From assembly GCF_002246015.1 (NCBI RefSeq), contig NZ_NOLJ01000012.1, positions 121,524 through 185,523 on the forward strand: DNA of 64,000 bases, written 5' to 3'. Of the stretch, positions 8,777 through 17,745 are shown piece after piece. Within the stretch, counting starts at the first letter, position 1; every line of letters begins with the position of its first letter. Below the pieces are notes generated by a model. The model worked only from the letters and a program-made list of their open reading frames with translations, made no database searches and was not told the origin of the DNA. The position numbers and the translations under genes are program-made. Origin of the DNA: Nostoc sp. 'Peltigera membranacea cyanobiont' 210A (GTDB lineage: Bacteria > Cyanobacteriota > Cyanobacteriia > Cyanobacteriales > Nostocaceae).

Positions 8777-11700
8777 ATGGAAAAACAGCAACCCTTCTCC
8801 CTCAAGCAGATTTCTTCAGAGGATTGGGAAAATACGCCGCAGGATGTGAAGTCTCTGGTAGAATCACTGCTAGCAAGTGCGGCTTTATTAGAAAGCCAAA
8901 GCCGTCTCATTCAATTTCTAGATGCCACCCCCATTGCGATCGCTGTCCACGACTCAACAGGGCAACTTGTTTACATAAATCATCTGGCACAGGCATTGCT
9001 AGACACCGATCGCCCATTAGAACTGAGTCCAGACCAACTCTCAGAAGTCTTTCAAGTTTACCGTGAGGGCACTCAGGCTCTTTATCCCTTGGAAGCGTTA
9101 CCAAGTAATCGGTCTCTGGCTGGGGAAACGATTTGGGTTGACGATCTAGAAATTCATCGTGGCGATCGAGTGATTCCTCTGGAAGTTTGGGCGACTCCGA
9201 TTTTTGGCGATCGGGGTGAGGTGACGTATGCGATTGTGGCGTTTCAAGATATTAGCGATCGCAAACGCCAGCATTTAGAACAGCAGATCGTCGAAAATAC
9301 CCTGGTGAAAAGTGAACGCCGCTACCGCCAGGTGATCGAGGTACAAACAGACTTGATTCTGCGATCGCTACCGGACACCACCATTACTTTTGCGAACGAT
9401 TCTCTTTGCCTTGCTCTCGGTCAATCCTTAGAGAATGTGATTGGATGGCGATGGAGTAGCTTTGTACCGCCAGAGGATTTAGACGAGTTGTCTCGCAAAA
9501 TTGCAGCTCTCACCCCAAAAAACCCAATCTTTGAAAACATCAATCAAGACTACCGCTCCAACAACCAGATTGGCTGGACACAGTGGATTAACTTGGGGAT
9601 TTTTGATGAGCATGGACAGTTGACCGAAATTCAATCGGTGGGGCGAGACATCACCGCATTACAGGAGCAAATTCAACGTGAACAAGCTCTAAATCGAGTT
9701 TTCCAGTCCATCCGCAACTCCCTTGATTTAGACACGATTTTTGCCACCGCGACAGCAGAAACGGCGAAACTTTTGAAAACCCTAGATTGCTTTGTGGTGC
9801 AATATCTGCCAGAACAGGGCATTTGGAAACATATTGCGGAATTTCGCCACAATCCAGACGCACCAACAGTCATTGGCTTTGAGATTCCCGATGTGGGTAA
9901 TCCCTTTGCGGCTCAACTCAAGCAGTTGCAAATTGTGCGGGTGGAAAATACAACCAACCTAGATAATCAGATTAACTACGAAGTCGCCCAAATCATACCC
10001 GGCGCTTGGTTACTCATTCCCCTAGTAATTGAAGACACCCTGTGGGGGAGTTTCACAATTATATCGCCCCAACAACCGTTTACCTGGAGCGATAACCAGA
10101 TCAAACTGGCCCAGTCCGTCGCCGACCAACTGGAGATCGCGATTCACCAGGCCAATCTTTACCAAAAAATACAACTGGAACTAACGGAACGCCGTCGGGT
10201 GGAGATGGCTCTGAGAGAAAGCGAAGCCCGCTATCGCTTGTTAGCCGAAAATACCAACGATCTCGTGTGCCTTCACGAGTTGAATGGTCGATACCTCTAC
10301 GTTAGCCCGTCTTGTGAGTTCCTCTTGGGCTATAGGCACGACGAAATGCTCAGAGAAGATATCCATACCTTCATCCATCCCGACGATCGCGATCGCGTTT
10401 ACCAAGAAATTCGGACAGCGGTATTCCGCAAAAAACTCACACCCATCACCTACCGAATGCTTCAGAAGCGTGGCAACTATGTCTGGTTTGAGACCCTCAC
10501 TAAGCCCATTCTGGATGCGACGGGTGAAATTGTTCAACTGCAAACCACCTCCCGCGATGTAACAGAACGCATCCAGGTGCAAAATCAGTTGAAACATGAT
10601 GCCCTACACGATGGGCTAACGGGGTTGCCCAATCGCCATTTCTTCATGAAACGGTTGGAATTAGCTATTCAACGAGCCTACCGTCTCGAAAATTATCATT
10701 TTGCCGTTTTATTTCTCGATCTCGATCGATTCAAAGTCGTCAATGATAGCCTGGGACATTTGGTAGGAGATCAATTACTCATTGCCATTGCTGAAAAACT
10801 CCAAGCCACCCTCCGTAAAATGGATCTCGCCGCTCGTTTGGGTGGCGATGAGTTTGTGATCCTACTTGAAGAAATTAAGGATATTCAGGAAGCAGTTCGG
10901 ATCACAGAACGGATTTTTGCAGAGTTGCAAACACCCATGATGATTGAAGGACGTGAAGTATATACGACCTCTAGCGTTGGTATTGTCTGGGGTACAAAAG
11001 ACTACGTTCAAGCCTCCCACTTGTTGCGAGATGCTGATATTGCGATGTATCGAGCAAAAAACAAGGGCAAAGCCCGGTATGAAATTTTTGATACTGAGAT
11101 GCACACTCAAGCTTTGAATCGACTACATTTAGAAAACGATCTGCGCCGAGCAATCAAGTGTCAGGAATTTGTCCTTCACTATCAACCGATTGTTGCTCTA
11201 GACACTAGACATCTTGTTGGTTTTGAAGCACTGATTCGCTGGCAACACCCTACCCAAGGGTTGAAATTTCCCGGAGAATTCATCCCTATAGCTGAGGAAA
11301 TAGGACTGATTACGCTTTTGGACTATTGGGCAATTCGTACAGCCTGTTATCAGATGGCAGCTTGGCAAACTTCTTTCCCGGAACTTTCTGCAATGAGAGT
11401 GAGTGTCAATCTCTCGGCGCAAGATATAAAGCAGTCCGATCTGTTAGAAGAAGTCGATCGGGTTCTGACTCAAACCCAATTGAATGGTCGTTACCTGACG
11501 TTAGAAATTACCGAAAGTATGTTGATTGAAGACATTGAGTCTACGATTAGTGTACTGAGCCAGTTGAAAGAGCGAGGAATTCAAATTAGCATTGACGATT
11601 TTGGCACAGGATATTCATCGTTAAACTATCTTCACCGTTTACCTGTGGATAGTCTGAAGGTCGATCGCTCTTTTGTAAATCAAATTCAATCAGGCAAAAA

Positions 11701-11911
11701 AAATCATCAGATTGTCGAAACTATAGTGGCGCTGAGTAACCATTTAGAACTCGATGCGATCGCTGAAGGCATAGAAACTCAAGAACAACTGGAACACCTA
11801 CAACACCTTGGCTACAAATTCGGTCAAGGGTATCTATTCTCGAAACCCATGAGCCACAACACAGCAGAAGCACTTTTAGCAAGTAAAAGCTTGTATAACC
11901 TTTGGTCTTAA
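8777..11911 (+). CDS. PAS/GAF sensor diguanylate cyclase-phosphodiesterase (GGDEF-EAL), 1044 aa
   Basis: Makes and/or breaks cyclic di-GMP. Domain order: N-terminal PAS (about 40-165), second PAS (about 180-295), GAF (about 305-470), third PAS with PAC (about 480-610), GGDEF, EAL. The cyclase motif GGDEF (689-693) is intact and has an upstream RxxD inhibitory site (RKMD), so product inhibition is expected. The phosphodiesterase motifs EALIRW (817-822), DDFGTGYSS and a C-terminal AEGIE are also intact, so both activities may be present. No membrane segments are seen; sensing is cytoplasmic. The tandem position after the HstK-type kinase suggests related signals, although the 211-base gap with an inverted repeat leaves co-transcription open. 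Confidence 0.93.
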   Translation: MEKQQPFSLKQISSEDWENTPQDVKSLVESLLASAALLESQSRLIQFLDATPIAIAVHDSTGQLVYINHLAQALLDTDRPLELSPDQLSEVFQVYREGTQALYPLEALPSNRSLAGETIWVDDLEIHRGDRVIPLEVWATPIFGDRGEVTYAIVAFQDISDRKRQHLEQQIVENTLVKSERRYRQVIEVQTDLILRSLPDTTITFANDSLCLALGQSLENVIGWRWSSFVPPEDLDELSRKIAALTPKNPIFENINQDYRSNNQIGWTQWINLGIFDEHGQLTEIQSVGRDITALQEQIQREQALNRVFQSIRNSLDLDTIFATATAETAKLLKTLDCFVVQYLPEQGIWKHIAEFRHNPDAPTVIGFEIPDVGNPFAAQLKQLQIVRVENTTNLDNQINYEVAQIIPGAWLLIPLVIEDTLWGSFTIISPQQPFTWSDNQIKLAQSVADQLEIAIHQANLYQKIQLELTERRRVEMALRESEARYRLLAENTNDLVCLHELNGRYLYVSPSCEFLLGYRHDEMLREDIHTFIHPDDRDRVYQEIRTAVFRKKLTPITYRMLQKRGNYVWFETLTKPILDATGEIVQLQTTSRDVTERIQVQNQLKHDALHDGLTGLPNRHFFMKRLELAIQRAYRLENYHFAVLFLDLDRFKVVNDSLGHLVGDQLLIAIAEKLQATLRKMDLAARLGGDEFVILLEEIKDIQEAVRITERIFAELQTPMMIEGREVYTTSSVGIVWGTKDYVQASHLLRDADIAMYRAKNKGKARYEIFDTEMHTQALNRLHLENDLRRAIKCQEFVLHYQPIVALDTRHLVGFEALIRWQHPTQGLKFPGEFIPIAEEIGLITLLDYWAIRTACYQMAAWQTSFPELSAMRVSVNLSAQDIKQSDLLEEVDRVLTQTQLNGRYLTLEITESMLIEDIESTISVLSQLKERGIQISIDDFGTGYSSLNYLHRLPVDSLKVDRSFVNQIQSGKKNHQIVETIVALSNHLELDAIAEGIETQEQLEHLQHLGYKFGQGYLFSKPMSHNTAEALLASKSLYNLWS

Positions 11912-12017
11912 GGGGAAGGGGAAAGGGGAAACAAAAAACGTACTGAATCCTGAGTCAGAAGAGTACTCAGTAATTTCGCACTTGGTAAATGCCCCACCCC
12001 TTCTGGGTTGTTTTTCA

Positions 12018-12066
12018 ACTCAGCACTCAGCACTCATCACTCAGCACTCATCACTCATCACTCATC
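12018..12066. repeat. heptameric short tandem repeats (CACTCAG/CACTCAT)
   Basis: About seven copies of a 7-base unit, CACTCAG or CACTCAT, run up to and into the stop codon of the protease gene on the minus strand. This is the short tandemly repeated repetitive (STRR) class typical of heterocyst-forming cyanobacteria. Confidence 0.8.
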
Positions 12067-13300
12067 ATGCCTTCCCCGCCAACACCCGCTTTTGGAGCAA
12101 AAGTTCCAGTGCTGCTTGATATTGCAGATCCGCTTCAGTACCAATCTGTTCGCGGTTAATGGCTGGTTGTGAAATCACTTTATCTGGCTTAATGCCTAGT
12201 TTGTTAATATCCCGGTGTTGAGGAGTTTCATACTTAGCAATTGTGACTGCCAAACCCGAACCATCTGATAGCTCAAATAAAGATTGAATTAAGCCCTTGC
12301 CAAAGGTGGTTTCGCCTACCAGTTGAGCGCGACCATTATCTTGGAGTGCGCCGGCAAGAATTTCACTCGCACTGGCTGTTCCTTGATTTACCAAAATCAC
12401 CAGAGGATCGTTCGTTAGGGATGCCCCAGAGGCTTCAAAACTCCCCTGAATGCCTTGTCGGTTGACAGTGTAGACAATAGTGCCGGAGTCTAACCACAGA
12501 CGGGCAATTTCAATTCCTGATTGCAATAGCCCCCCAGGATTATTTCGTAAATCTAGAATGTAGGCAGCAGCGCCTTTTTTTTCTAGACTAGAAATAGCGT
12601 GTGCCAATTCAGTTGAAGCGTTGGCATTAAATTGTGTAAGACCTAGATAGCCAATGGGTGTACCTTCAGCAGAAACACGCAAATCTGAAACCACAGGGTT
12701 AAGAGCAATGCGATCGCGTGTCAATCTAATTTCCGTTTCTGCCTCTCCGTCCCGTTCGATGAGGAGAGTCACAAGGCTGCCACTAGGCCCGCGCATTCTG
12801 GTAGCAGCTTCATCAAGGGTGAGATTTTCTGTGGAAACGCCTTCAATTTTGAGAATGCGATCGCGTGGCCGAATCCCCGCTTTATCTGCCGGTGAGCCGG
12901 CGATGGGAGCCACTACTTCTAACTTCCCATTCTCAGAATTCAAGGCAATTTGCAATCCTACCCCAGTCAGTTCCCCAGAAGTATTGACCTGCAAGCTACG
13001 GTACTGTTCTGGATCTAAAAAGCGGGTAAAAGGATCGTCGAGGCTCTTGAGCATCTTCCCAATTGCCTCATAACTGGCATTTGAGTCTGCTAGTGGCTTC
13101 TCCAGAACCTTTTGCCGCACAGCCGCCCAGTTTTGATGATTAAAGGTCTCATCTAGATAAGTACGATTAACAATTCGCCAAACTTCCGAAACCAGCTTTT
13201 GTTCGCCGGTCAAAGCCACTGCCGGCTGAGTGAGCGTACCCAACGCCAAGCAAAACGCCATTAACAATGAAAATCCAACCCGAAAGACTTGTTTATTCAT
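12065..13300 (-). CDS. ctpA: carboxyl-terminal processing protease (S41, CtpA family), 411 aa
   Basis: An exported serine protease of the family that trims the C-terminus of photosystem II protein D1 in the thylakoid lumen. From the ATG at 13300 the product starts MNKQVFRVGF, with a hydrophobic signal segment ending near PAVA (about 30). A PDZ domain follows (about 105-190), then the S41 core with the catalytic Ser in GTASASEI and the Lys in TFGKG. The frame is open 21 bases further upstream, but that would only add residues before the signal peptide. It is divergent from petB, an arrangement described for ctpA-like genes in other cyanobacteria. Paralogues (CtpB, CtpC) exist in this group, so the exact member is inferred. 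Confidence 0.85.
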   Translation of the reverse strand: MNKQVFRVGFSLLMAFCLALGTLTQPAVALTGEQKLVSEVWRIVNRTYLDETFNHQNWAAVRQKVLEKPLADSNASYEAIGKMLKSLDDPFTRFLDPEQYRSLQVNTSGELTGVGLQIALNSENGKLEVVAPIAGSPADKAGIRPRDRILKIEGVSTENLTLDEAATRMRGPSGSLVTLLIERDGEAETEIRLTRDRIALNPVVSDLRVSAEGTPIGYLGLTQFNANASTELAHAISSLEKKGAAAYILDLRNNPGGLLQSGIEIARLWLDSGTIVYTVNRQGIQGSFEASGASLTNDPLVILVNQGTASASEILAGALQDNGRAQLVGETTFGKGLIQSLFELSDGSGLAVTIAKYETPQHRDINKLGIKPDKVISQPAINREQIGTEADLQYQAALELLLQKRVLAGKA

Positions 13301-13321
13301 GAACCCCATTATCAATTCCAC

Positions 13322-13716
13322 CTCAACCCAAATTGCTTAGATAATGCCCACTTCCTCTGTTGTTGATGAAATCTATCTCTCGATTATGTTACTTTTTTTA
13401 TAGAAGTGGTGCATTTTTCTCATCAAGTTGTTCAGTCAACTGATGCATCGTATCCACTCACCAAAGGATAAAATCTACTTTGTGTCCACCATTTTGTGTG
13501 TAGGGGCGTAAAGAGATCGCAATATATTCCATCTTTACAGAGTGTAAAGTTTCTGAAGTCTCTTAGCACGCCAAAAGCCCAAAAGCAAACAAAAAAACTC
13601 CCCTTTACTAAAATCCCAAAATTACTACTTGGGAGAGAAGTCTGAGCGAAGGCTTCTGCCGATTCAGAACTTCGGGATTTATCAACCGCAACCGACTTTT
13701 AGGAACTTGAGATTGT
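13322..13716. other. divergent control region between ctpA and petB
   Basis: About 395 bases without a gene. It must hold the divergent promoters. I see an imperfect inverted repeat near 13638-13672 (AGTCTGA and TCAGAACTT sides) in the petB leader, but no motif I can name. Confidence 0.4.
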
Positions 13717-14364
13717 ATGGCCAACGTTTCCGACTGGTTTGAGGAACGCCTGGAGATTCAGGCACTCGCTGAAGACGTCACTAGCAAGTACGTCCCTCCT
13801 CACGTCAACATCTTTTATTGCCTGGGTGGAATTACCCTGGTTTGCTTTCTCATCCAGTTTGCCACTGGATTTGCCATGACGTTCTACTACAGGCCAACAG
13901 TCACTGAAGCTTTCTCCTCAGTGGAATACATCATGAATGAAGTCAACTTCGGTTGGCTAATTCGCTCCATCCATCGCTGGTCTGCCAGCATGATGGTATT
14001 GATGATGATTTTGCACACCTTCCGAGTTTATCTGACTGGTGGTTTCAAAAAGCCCCGTGAACTGACCTGGATAAGTGGTGTGATCCTCGCTGTGATTACA
14101 GTTTCCTTTGGAGTCACTGGCTATTCTCTACCTTGGGATCAAGTTGGCTACTGGGCTGTGAAAATCGTTAGCGGCGTACCAGAAGCAATTCCCGTGGTTG
14201 GAGTTCTGATTTCCGACCTGCTGCGCGGCGGTTCTAGTGTTGGTCAAGCAACACTAACTCGTTATTACAGCGCACACACATTTGTACTGCCTTGGTTGAT
14301 TGCAGTATTCATGCTGTTTCACTTCTTGATGATCCGCAAGCAAGGCATTTCCGGGCCTTTGTAA
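13717..14364 (+). CDS. petB: cytochrome b6 of the b6f complex, 215 aa
   Basis: Core haem-bearing subunit of the thylakoid cytochrome b6f complex, carrying electrons between plastoquinol and plastocyanin/cytochrome c6. Full family length (215). All haem ligands are present at their canonical positions: His86 and His187 for the low-potential b haem, His100 and His202 for the high-potential one, and Cys35, which in this family covalently holds the extra haem c. Four hydrophobic helices are visible. petD follows 254 bases downstream on the same strand, the usual petBD operon. Nothing unusual. Confidence 0.98.
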   Translation: MANVSDWFEERLEIQALAEDVTSKYVPPHVNIFYCLGGITLVCFLIQFATGFAMTFYYRPTVTEAFSSVEYIMNEVNFGWLIRSIHRWSASMMVLMMILHTFRVYLTGGFKKPRELTWISGVILAVITVSFGVTGYSLPWDQVGYWAVKIVSGVPEAIPVVGVLISDLLRGGSSVGQATLTRYYSAHTFVLPWLIAVFMLFHFLMIRKQGISGPL

Positions 14365-14618
14365 TCTCAGCTATTAGCGAAAGGCAACATTTGTTAGTTT
14401 TCAGATCGAGTTGTTTGTTTTAAACTTATGAAACACAAGAAATGAATTGCACATAAGTTCCAAAAAACAAATACTTGTATCTGAAGCCTCAAGCTATAGA
14501 AAACTTCAGGCGGATGACTGTAGATATAGAAACGCTGTTTCCCGCCTGTTGGTTGCCTAGTAGCTGATAGCTTTCACAAATGCTTTAATTTAACTTAAGC
14601 AGGAGAGCACATTTCAAA

Positions 14619-15101
14619 ATGTCAACACAAAAAAAACCTGACCTGAGCGATCCTCAGTTAAGAGCCAAACTCGCTAAAGGCATGGGTCACAACTACTATG
14701 GTGAACCCGCTTGGCCTAATGACTTACTTTACGTCTTTCCAATTGTGATCATGGGTTCCTTCGCTGCGATTGTGGCTCTAGCCGTGCTAGATCCCGCAAT
14801 GACCGGTGAACCAGCAAATCCTTTCGCCACACCATTGGAAATTTTGCCAGAGTGGTACTTGTATCCAGTCTTCCAAATTTTGCGATCGCTTCCTAACAAA
14901 CTTTTAGGAGTGTTAGCAATGGGTTCCGTACCAGTAGGTCTAATCCTCGTTCCCTTTATTGAGAACGTGAATAAGTTCCAAAACCCCTTCCGCCGTCCAG
15001 TCGCAACCACAGTATTCCTCGTTGGTACCCTTGTCACCTTGTGGCTGGGTATTGGTGCTGCTTTGCCATTGGATAAATCTTTGACCTTGGGACTATTCTA
15101 A
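14619..15101 (+). CDS. petD: cytochrome b6f subunit IV, 160 aa
   Basis: Partner of cytochrome b6 in the b6f complex; together they equal cytochrome b of the bc1 complex. Full length at 160 residues with three hydrophobic helices. The quinol-oxidation-site motif PEWY is at residues 77-80. A good ribosome binding site (AGGAG) precedes the ATG. Second gene of the petBD operon. It is followed by a 274-bp element with inverted ends (15218-15491). Confidence 0.98.
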   Translation: MSTQKKPDLSDPQLRAKLAKGMGHNYYGEPAWPNDLLYVFPIVIMGSFAAIVALAVLDPAMTGEPANPFATPLEILPEWYLYPVFQILRSLPNKLLGVLAMGSVPVGLILVPFIENVNKFQNPFRRPVATTVFLVGTLVTLWLGIGAALPLDKSLTLGLF

Positions 15102-15217
15102 ATTAGTCACCAGAAAGTGCTTTGACGCCTGTGAGTTTCAAGAGCAGATGCAGATGTGCTTTTGAAAACAATCAACAGGCGTCAATTTTAACAGGAAAGA
15201 ATTCCGAAGTCAGAAGC

Positions 15218-15491
15218 CAGAATGGGCTAAACCTTAGCTATCCGTTAACAGAATTAAATTGTGAACGAAAAAGCGGATAACGCCACCCAAAGCAAGTCCG
15301 TGTATCTTACAGTAAAGCAAGTTATGCATAGCGTCTTATAGATAGTGTCTGCATAAATGGGTTTAAGTTCCCCACTAAATATGCTTTTTTTAGTGGTCAA
15401 CAAGATAGTGTTGGATCTGTAGCAAAATCCCGCAGTGTATCCCTCACTGATTTCCTTCTGTTAGCGGATAGCTAGGGTTTAGCCCATTCTG
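15218..15491. repeat. 274-bp element with 36-bp inverted ends (MITE-like)
   Basis: The left end (15218-15253, starting CAGAATGGGCTAAACC) and right end (15456-15491) are inverted copies over 36 bases with two mismatches. The interior has no coding frame. The right-hand arm belongs to a dispersed family whose core (TGTTAGCGG..GGGTTTAGCCC) recurs in this window near 20751-20780 and 53771-53805. Either a non-autonomous mobile element or two family members in opposite orientation. Confidence 0.55.
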
Positions 15492-15772
15492 AATTCTTCT
15501 TCAATAGTTCAGATTGGATCTGGGATTTGCAGTTTTGGATGGAAAAGCTATTCCAAAATCTCAAATCATCAAAAGTCAACAAATACAAACATTTCTTACT
15601 TACTTAACGTAAGTTGCTAGTTACAACCCTCAGAATGCCAAAATCATTCATGTTTTGTATTTTGGTACATAGAATATGTCAATTTAGATTTTTTTATGTC
15701 AGAGAAATTTTGCGAACAGCGCAGAATTTAATAACTAGCAACTTGGGTTTACTTATATTCAACTCACAGTTA

Positions 15773-16216
15773 ATGCTTAGTATAGTGCAGCAAGACCATC
15801 TGACGGTTAAGAGCGAACTCAGGCTCTTAAACCAGGTGCAAGAATGGTTTGAGCAATTTTGTCTGCAACACTTGTCTCAACTTGGCTGGTCAAAAACCCA
15901 ACTCGATCGCCTCAATTTAGCATTAGCAGAAGGCTTTACCAACGCTGTTCGTCATGCTCATCATGCTTTACCGCCAGAAACAACCATTGAGATTAACGTT
16001 TATCTGTGGATTGACCGACTAGAGATTAGAATTTGGGATTATGGAAAACCTTTCAATCCTGATGCGATCGCAGAGCCAGTCCCAGGTACTCTGCAAGTAG
16101 GTGGCTATGGATGGTTTCTCCTCCGGCGGTTGGCTGACAAGGTTGTATACGAACGTGGTGCGGATGGTAGAAATTGCCTGCTCATTGTCAAGTACTCTGT
16201 AGAAGCACAAAAGTAA
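15773..16216 (+). CDS. anti-sigma regulatory factor-like ATPase (HATPase_c_2), 147 aa
   Basis: A stand-alone GHKL ATPase domain of the RsbW/SpoIIAB type, which in that family acts as a Ser/Thr kinase on STAS-domain partners. The N box is seen in LALAEGFTNAVRHAH and the G1 region in IWDYGKPFNP, followed by a glycine-rich GGYGWFLLRRLAD segment. I start it at the ATG at 15773 (MLSIVQQDH); the frame is open 159 bases further up, but that stretch is hydrophobic, poorly composed, and would make the protein longer than the family. A STAS protein is encoded far away at 56614-56976, a possible but unproven partner. Confidence 0.8.
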   Translation: MLSIVQQDHLTVKSELRLLNQVQEWFEQFCLQHLSQLGWSKTQLDRLNLALAEGFTNAVRHAHHALPPETTIEINVYLWIDRLEIRIWDYGKPFNPDAIAEPVPGTLQVGGYGWFLLRRLADKVVYERGADGRNCLLIVKYSVEAQK

Positions 16217-16745
16217 CAGTGAAATAGTCAAGGCTAAAGGAAGAAAAGAATAATTCTGATGTCAATTTTGACTTGTGAACGGAGTGGAGTGTAGGGAAGG
16301 AGTATCGACAAAAAACGAGGGCTTTTCTTCTCTACAATACTCTCTTGCTAGCTCGCCCGTACTTAGGAGTTAAACAAATAAAACTTCTCATATAGTCGTC
16401 ACCAAGCTAACGAAGATTTTGCTCAAACTTGAGCTACACACTTTCAACCAAAAGCAGTTTTGCTGAAGGATATAATTATTTGATTGATAGAACTATACTC
16501 TTTTTCAGTATTATTTAAATTGGATAAATATATTTTTTACGTGAAATTGCTTATTTATTATGATTTTTTTGTAAATTCTTAAGTAAGAATTTTGTATAAA
16601 AAAATTAGTGAATATAGTAAAAATAGCATTCGAGCTACACTAGCTCCCTTGTTAAGATTTGTCAGCAGTGTTGAGAGTCTTAATGTTTGTTCTCCAACAA
16701 GTGCCATTTCGTGCTTAAAGAGATAGACAGAATAGGGGACAAAAT
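16217..16745. other. AT-rich intergenic region before the sugar genes
   Basis: About 530 bases. The part from 16480 to 16620 is extremely AT-rich. No gene, tRNA or clear terminator was recognised; it presumably carries the promoter of the sugar-nucleotide operon. Confidence 0.4.
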
Positions 16746-17735
16746 ATGACTAAGACAGCCCTAATTACAGGAATTACTGGTCAAGATGGCTACTATCTCA
16801 GCCATTTGCTCCTCAACCGTGGTTATCGAGTTGTCGGATTAGTACCCCCACATCGACAACCTAATTTGACAAAACTGGGAATACTGGCAAATCAGGTAGA
16901 AATTTTTACGGTTGACTTGAGAGATAGTGCGGCACTGTTGACCGCTGTTGAACAATTGCGTCCCCAAGAGATTTACAATTTGGCGGCTCCCAGTTTTGTA
17001 CCCGACTCCTGGAACGACCCATTGGGAACTCTGGATTTAATAACTGGTACAGCTACTAGGCTCTTGGAAGCAATACGAAAAGTTGGTTTGTCTACCAGAT
17101 TTTATCAAGCCAGCAGTTCAGAAATGTTTGGCGATGTATTCCTCTCGCCTCAAGATGAGGAAACCGCTTTTCGTCCAAAAAATCCTTATGCTGCGGCTAA
17201 AATGCACGCCCACTGGACGATGGTGCATCATAGACAGCGCTATGGACTATTTGCCTGTAGCGGAATTTTATATAATCACGAGTCTCCCCTACGCGCACCT
17301 CAGTTTGTCACACGCAAAGTTTCTTTGGCGGCTGCATCAATTAAATTGGGTTTAACTGACACCTTAGAAATGGGTAATCTGGATGCCAAACGTGATTGGG
17401 GCTTTGCAGGTGATTACGTAGAGGCTATGTGGCTAATGTTGCAAATTGACGAGCCAGAAGAATATGTGATTGGCACTGGTAAACTACACAGTGTGAGAGA
17501 TTTAGTTGCCACAGCCTTTGAGTCTGTCGGCTTGGATTGGAAGCAGCATGTAGTTTTAAATACTAGCTTGTTGCGACAAGATGAGCATTTTCAACTAGTA
17601 GCTAACCCCAGCAAAGCTAAAAGAAACCTCGGCTGGGAACCCCAAGTAAGCTTTGAGGAACTTTTAGAAAAAATGGTAAAAACAGATTTAGAGCGGTTAC
17701 AAAGCGGTGCAATCGTGCCCTTACCGCGAGTATAA
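16746..17735 (+). CDS. gmd: GDP-mannose 4,6-dehydratase-like enzyme, 329 aa
   Basis: A short-chain dehydrogenase-fold enzyme that would convert GDP-mannose to GDP-4-keto-6-deoxymannose, precursor of deoxysugars such as fucose or rhamnose in surface polysaccharide. The NAD(P)-binding motif TGITGQDG is at residues 8-15, SSSEMFGD carries the active-site Ser/Glu region, and the catalytic YxxxK appears as YAAAK; the RPKNPYAA and RDWGFAGDYVEAMW segments are typical of the family. Length is normal. The glycosyltransferase gene begins 10 bases later, so the pair forms an operon for exopolysaccharide or glycolipid synthesis. Confidence 0.9.
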   Translation: MTKTALITGITGQDGYYLSHLLLNRGYRVVGLVPPHRQPNLTKLGILANQVEIFTVDLRDSAALLTAVEQLRPQEIYNLAAPSFVPDSWNDPLGTLDLITGTATRLLEAIRKVGLSTRFYQASSSEMFGDVFLSPQDEETAFRPKNPYAAAKMHAHWTMVHHRQRYGLFACSGILYNHESPLRAPQFVTRKVSLAAASIKLGLTDTLEMGNLDAKRDWGFAGDYVEAMWLMLQIDEPEEYVIGTGKLHSVRDLVATAFESVGLDWKQHVVLNTSLLRQDEHFQLVANPSKAKRNLGWEPQVSFEELLEKMVKTDLERLQSGAIVPLPRV

Positions 17736-17745
17736 ATAATCTAAG

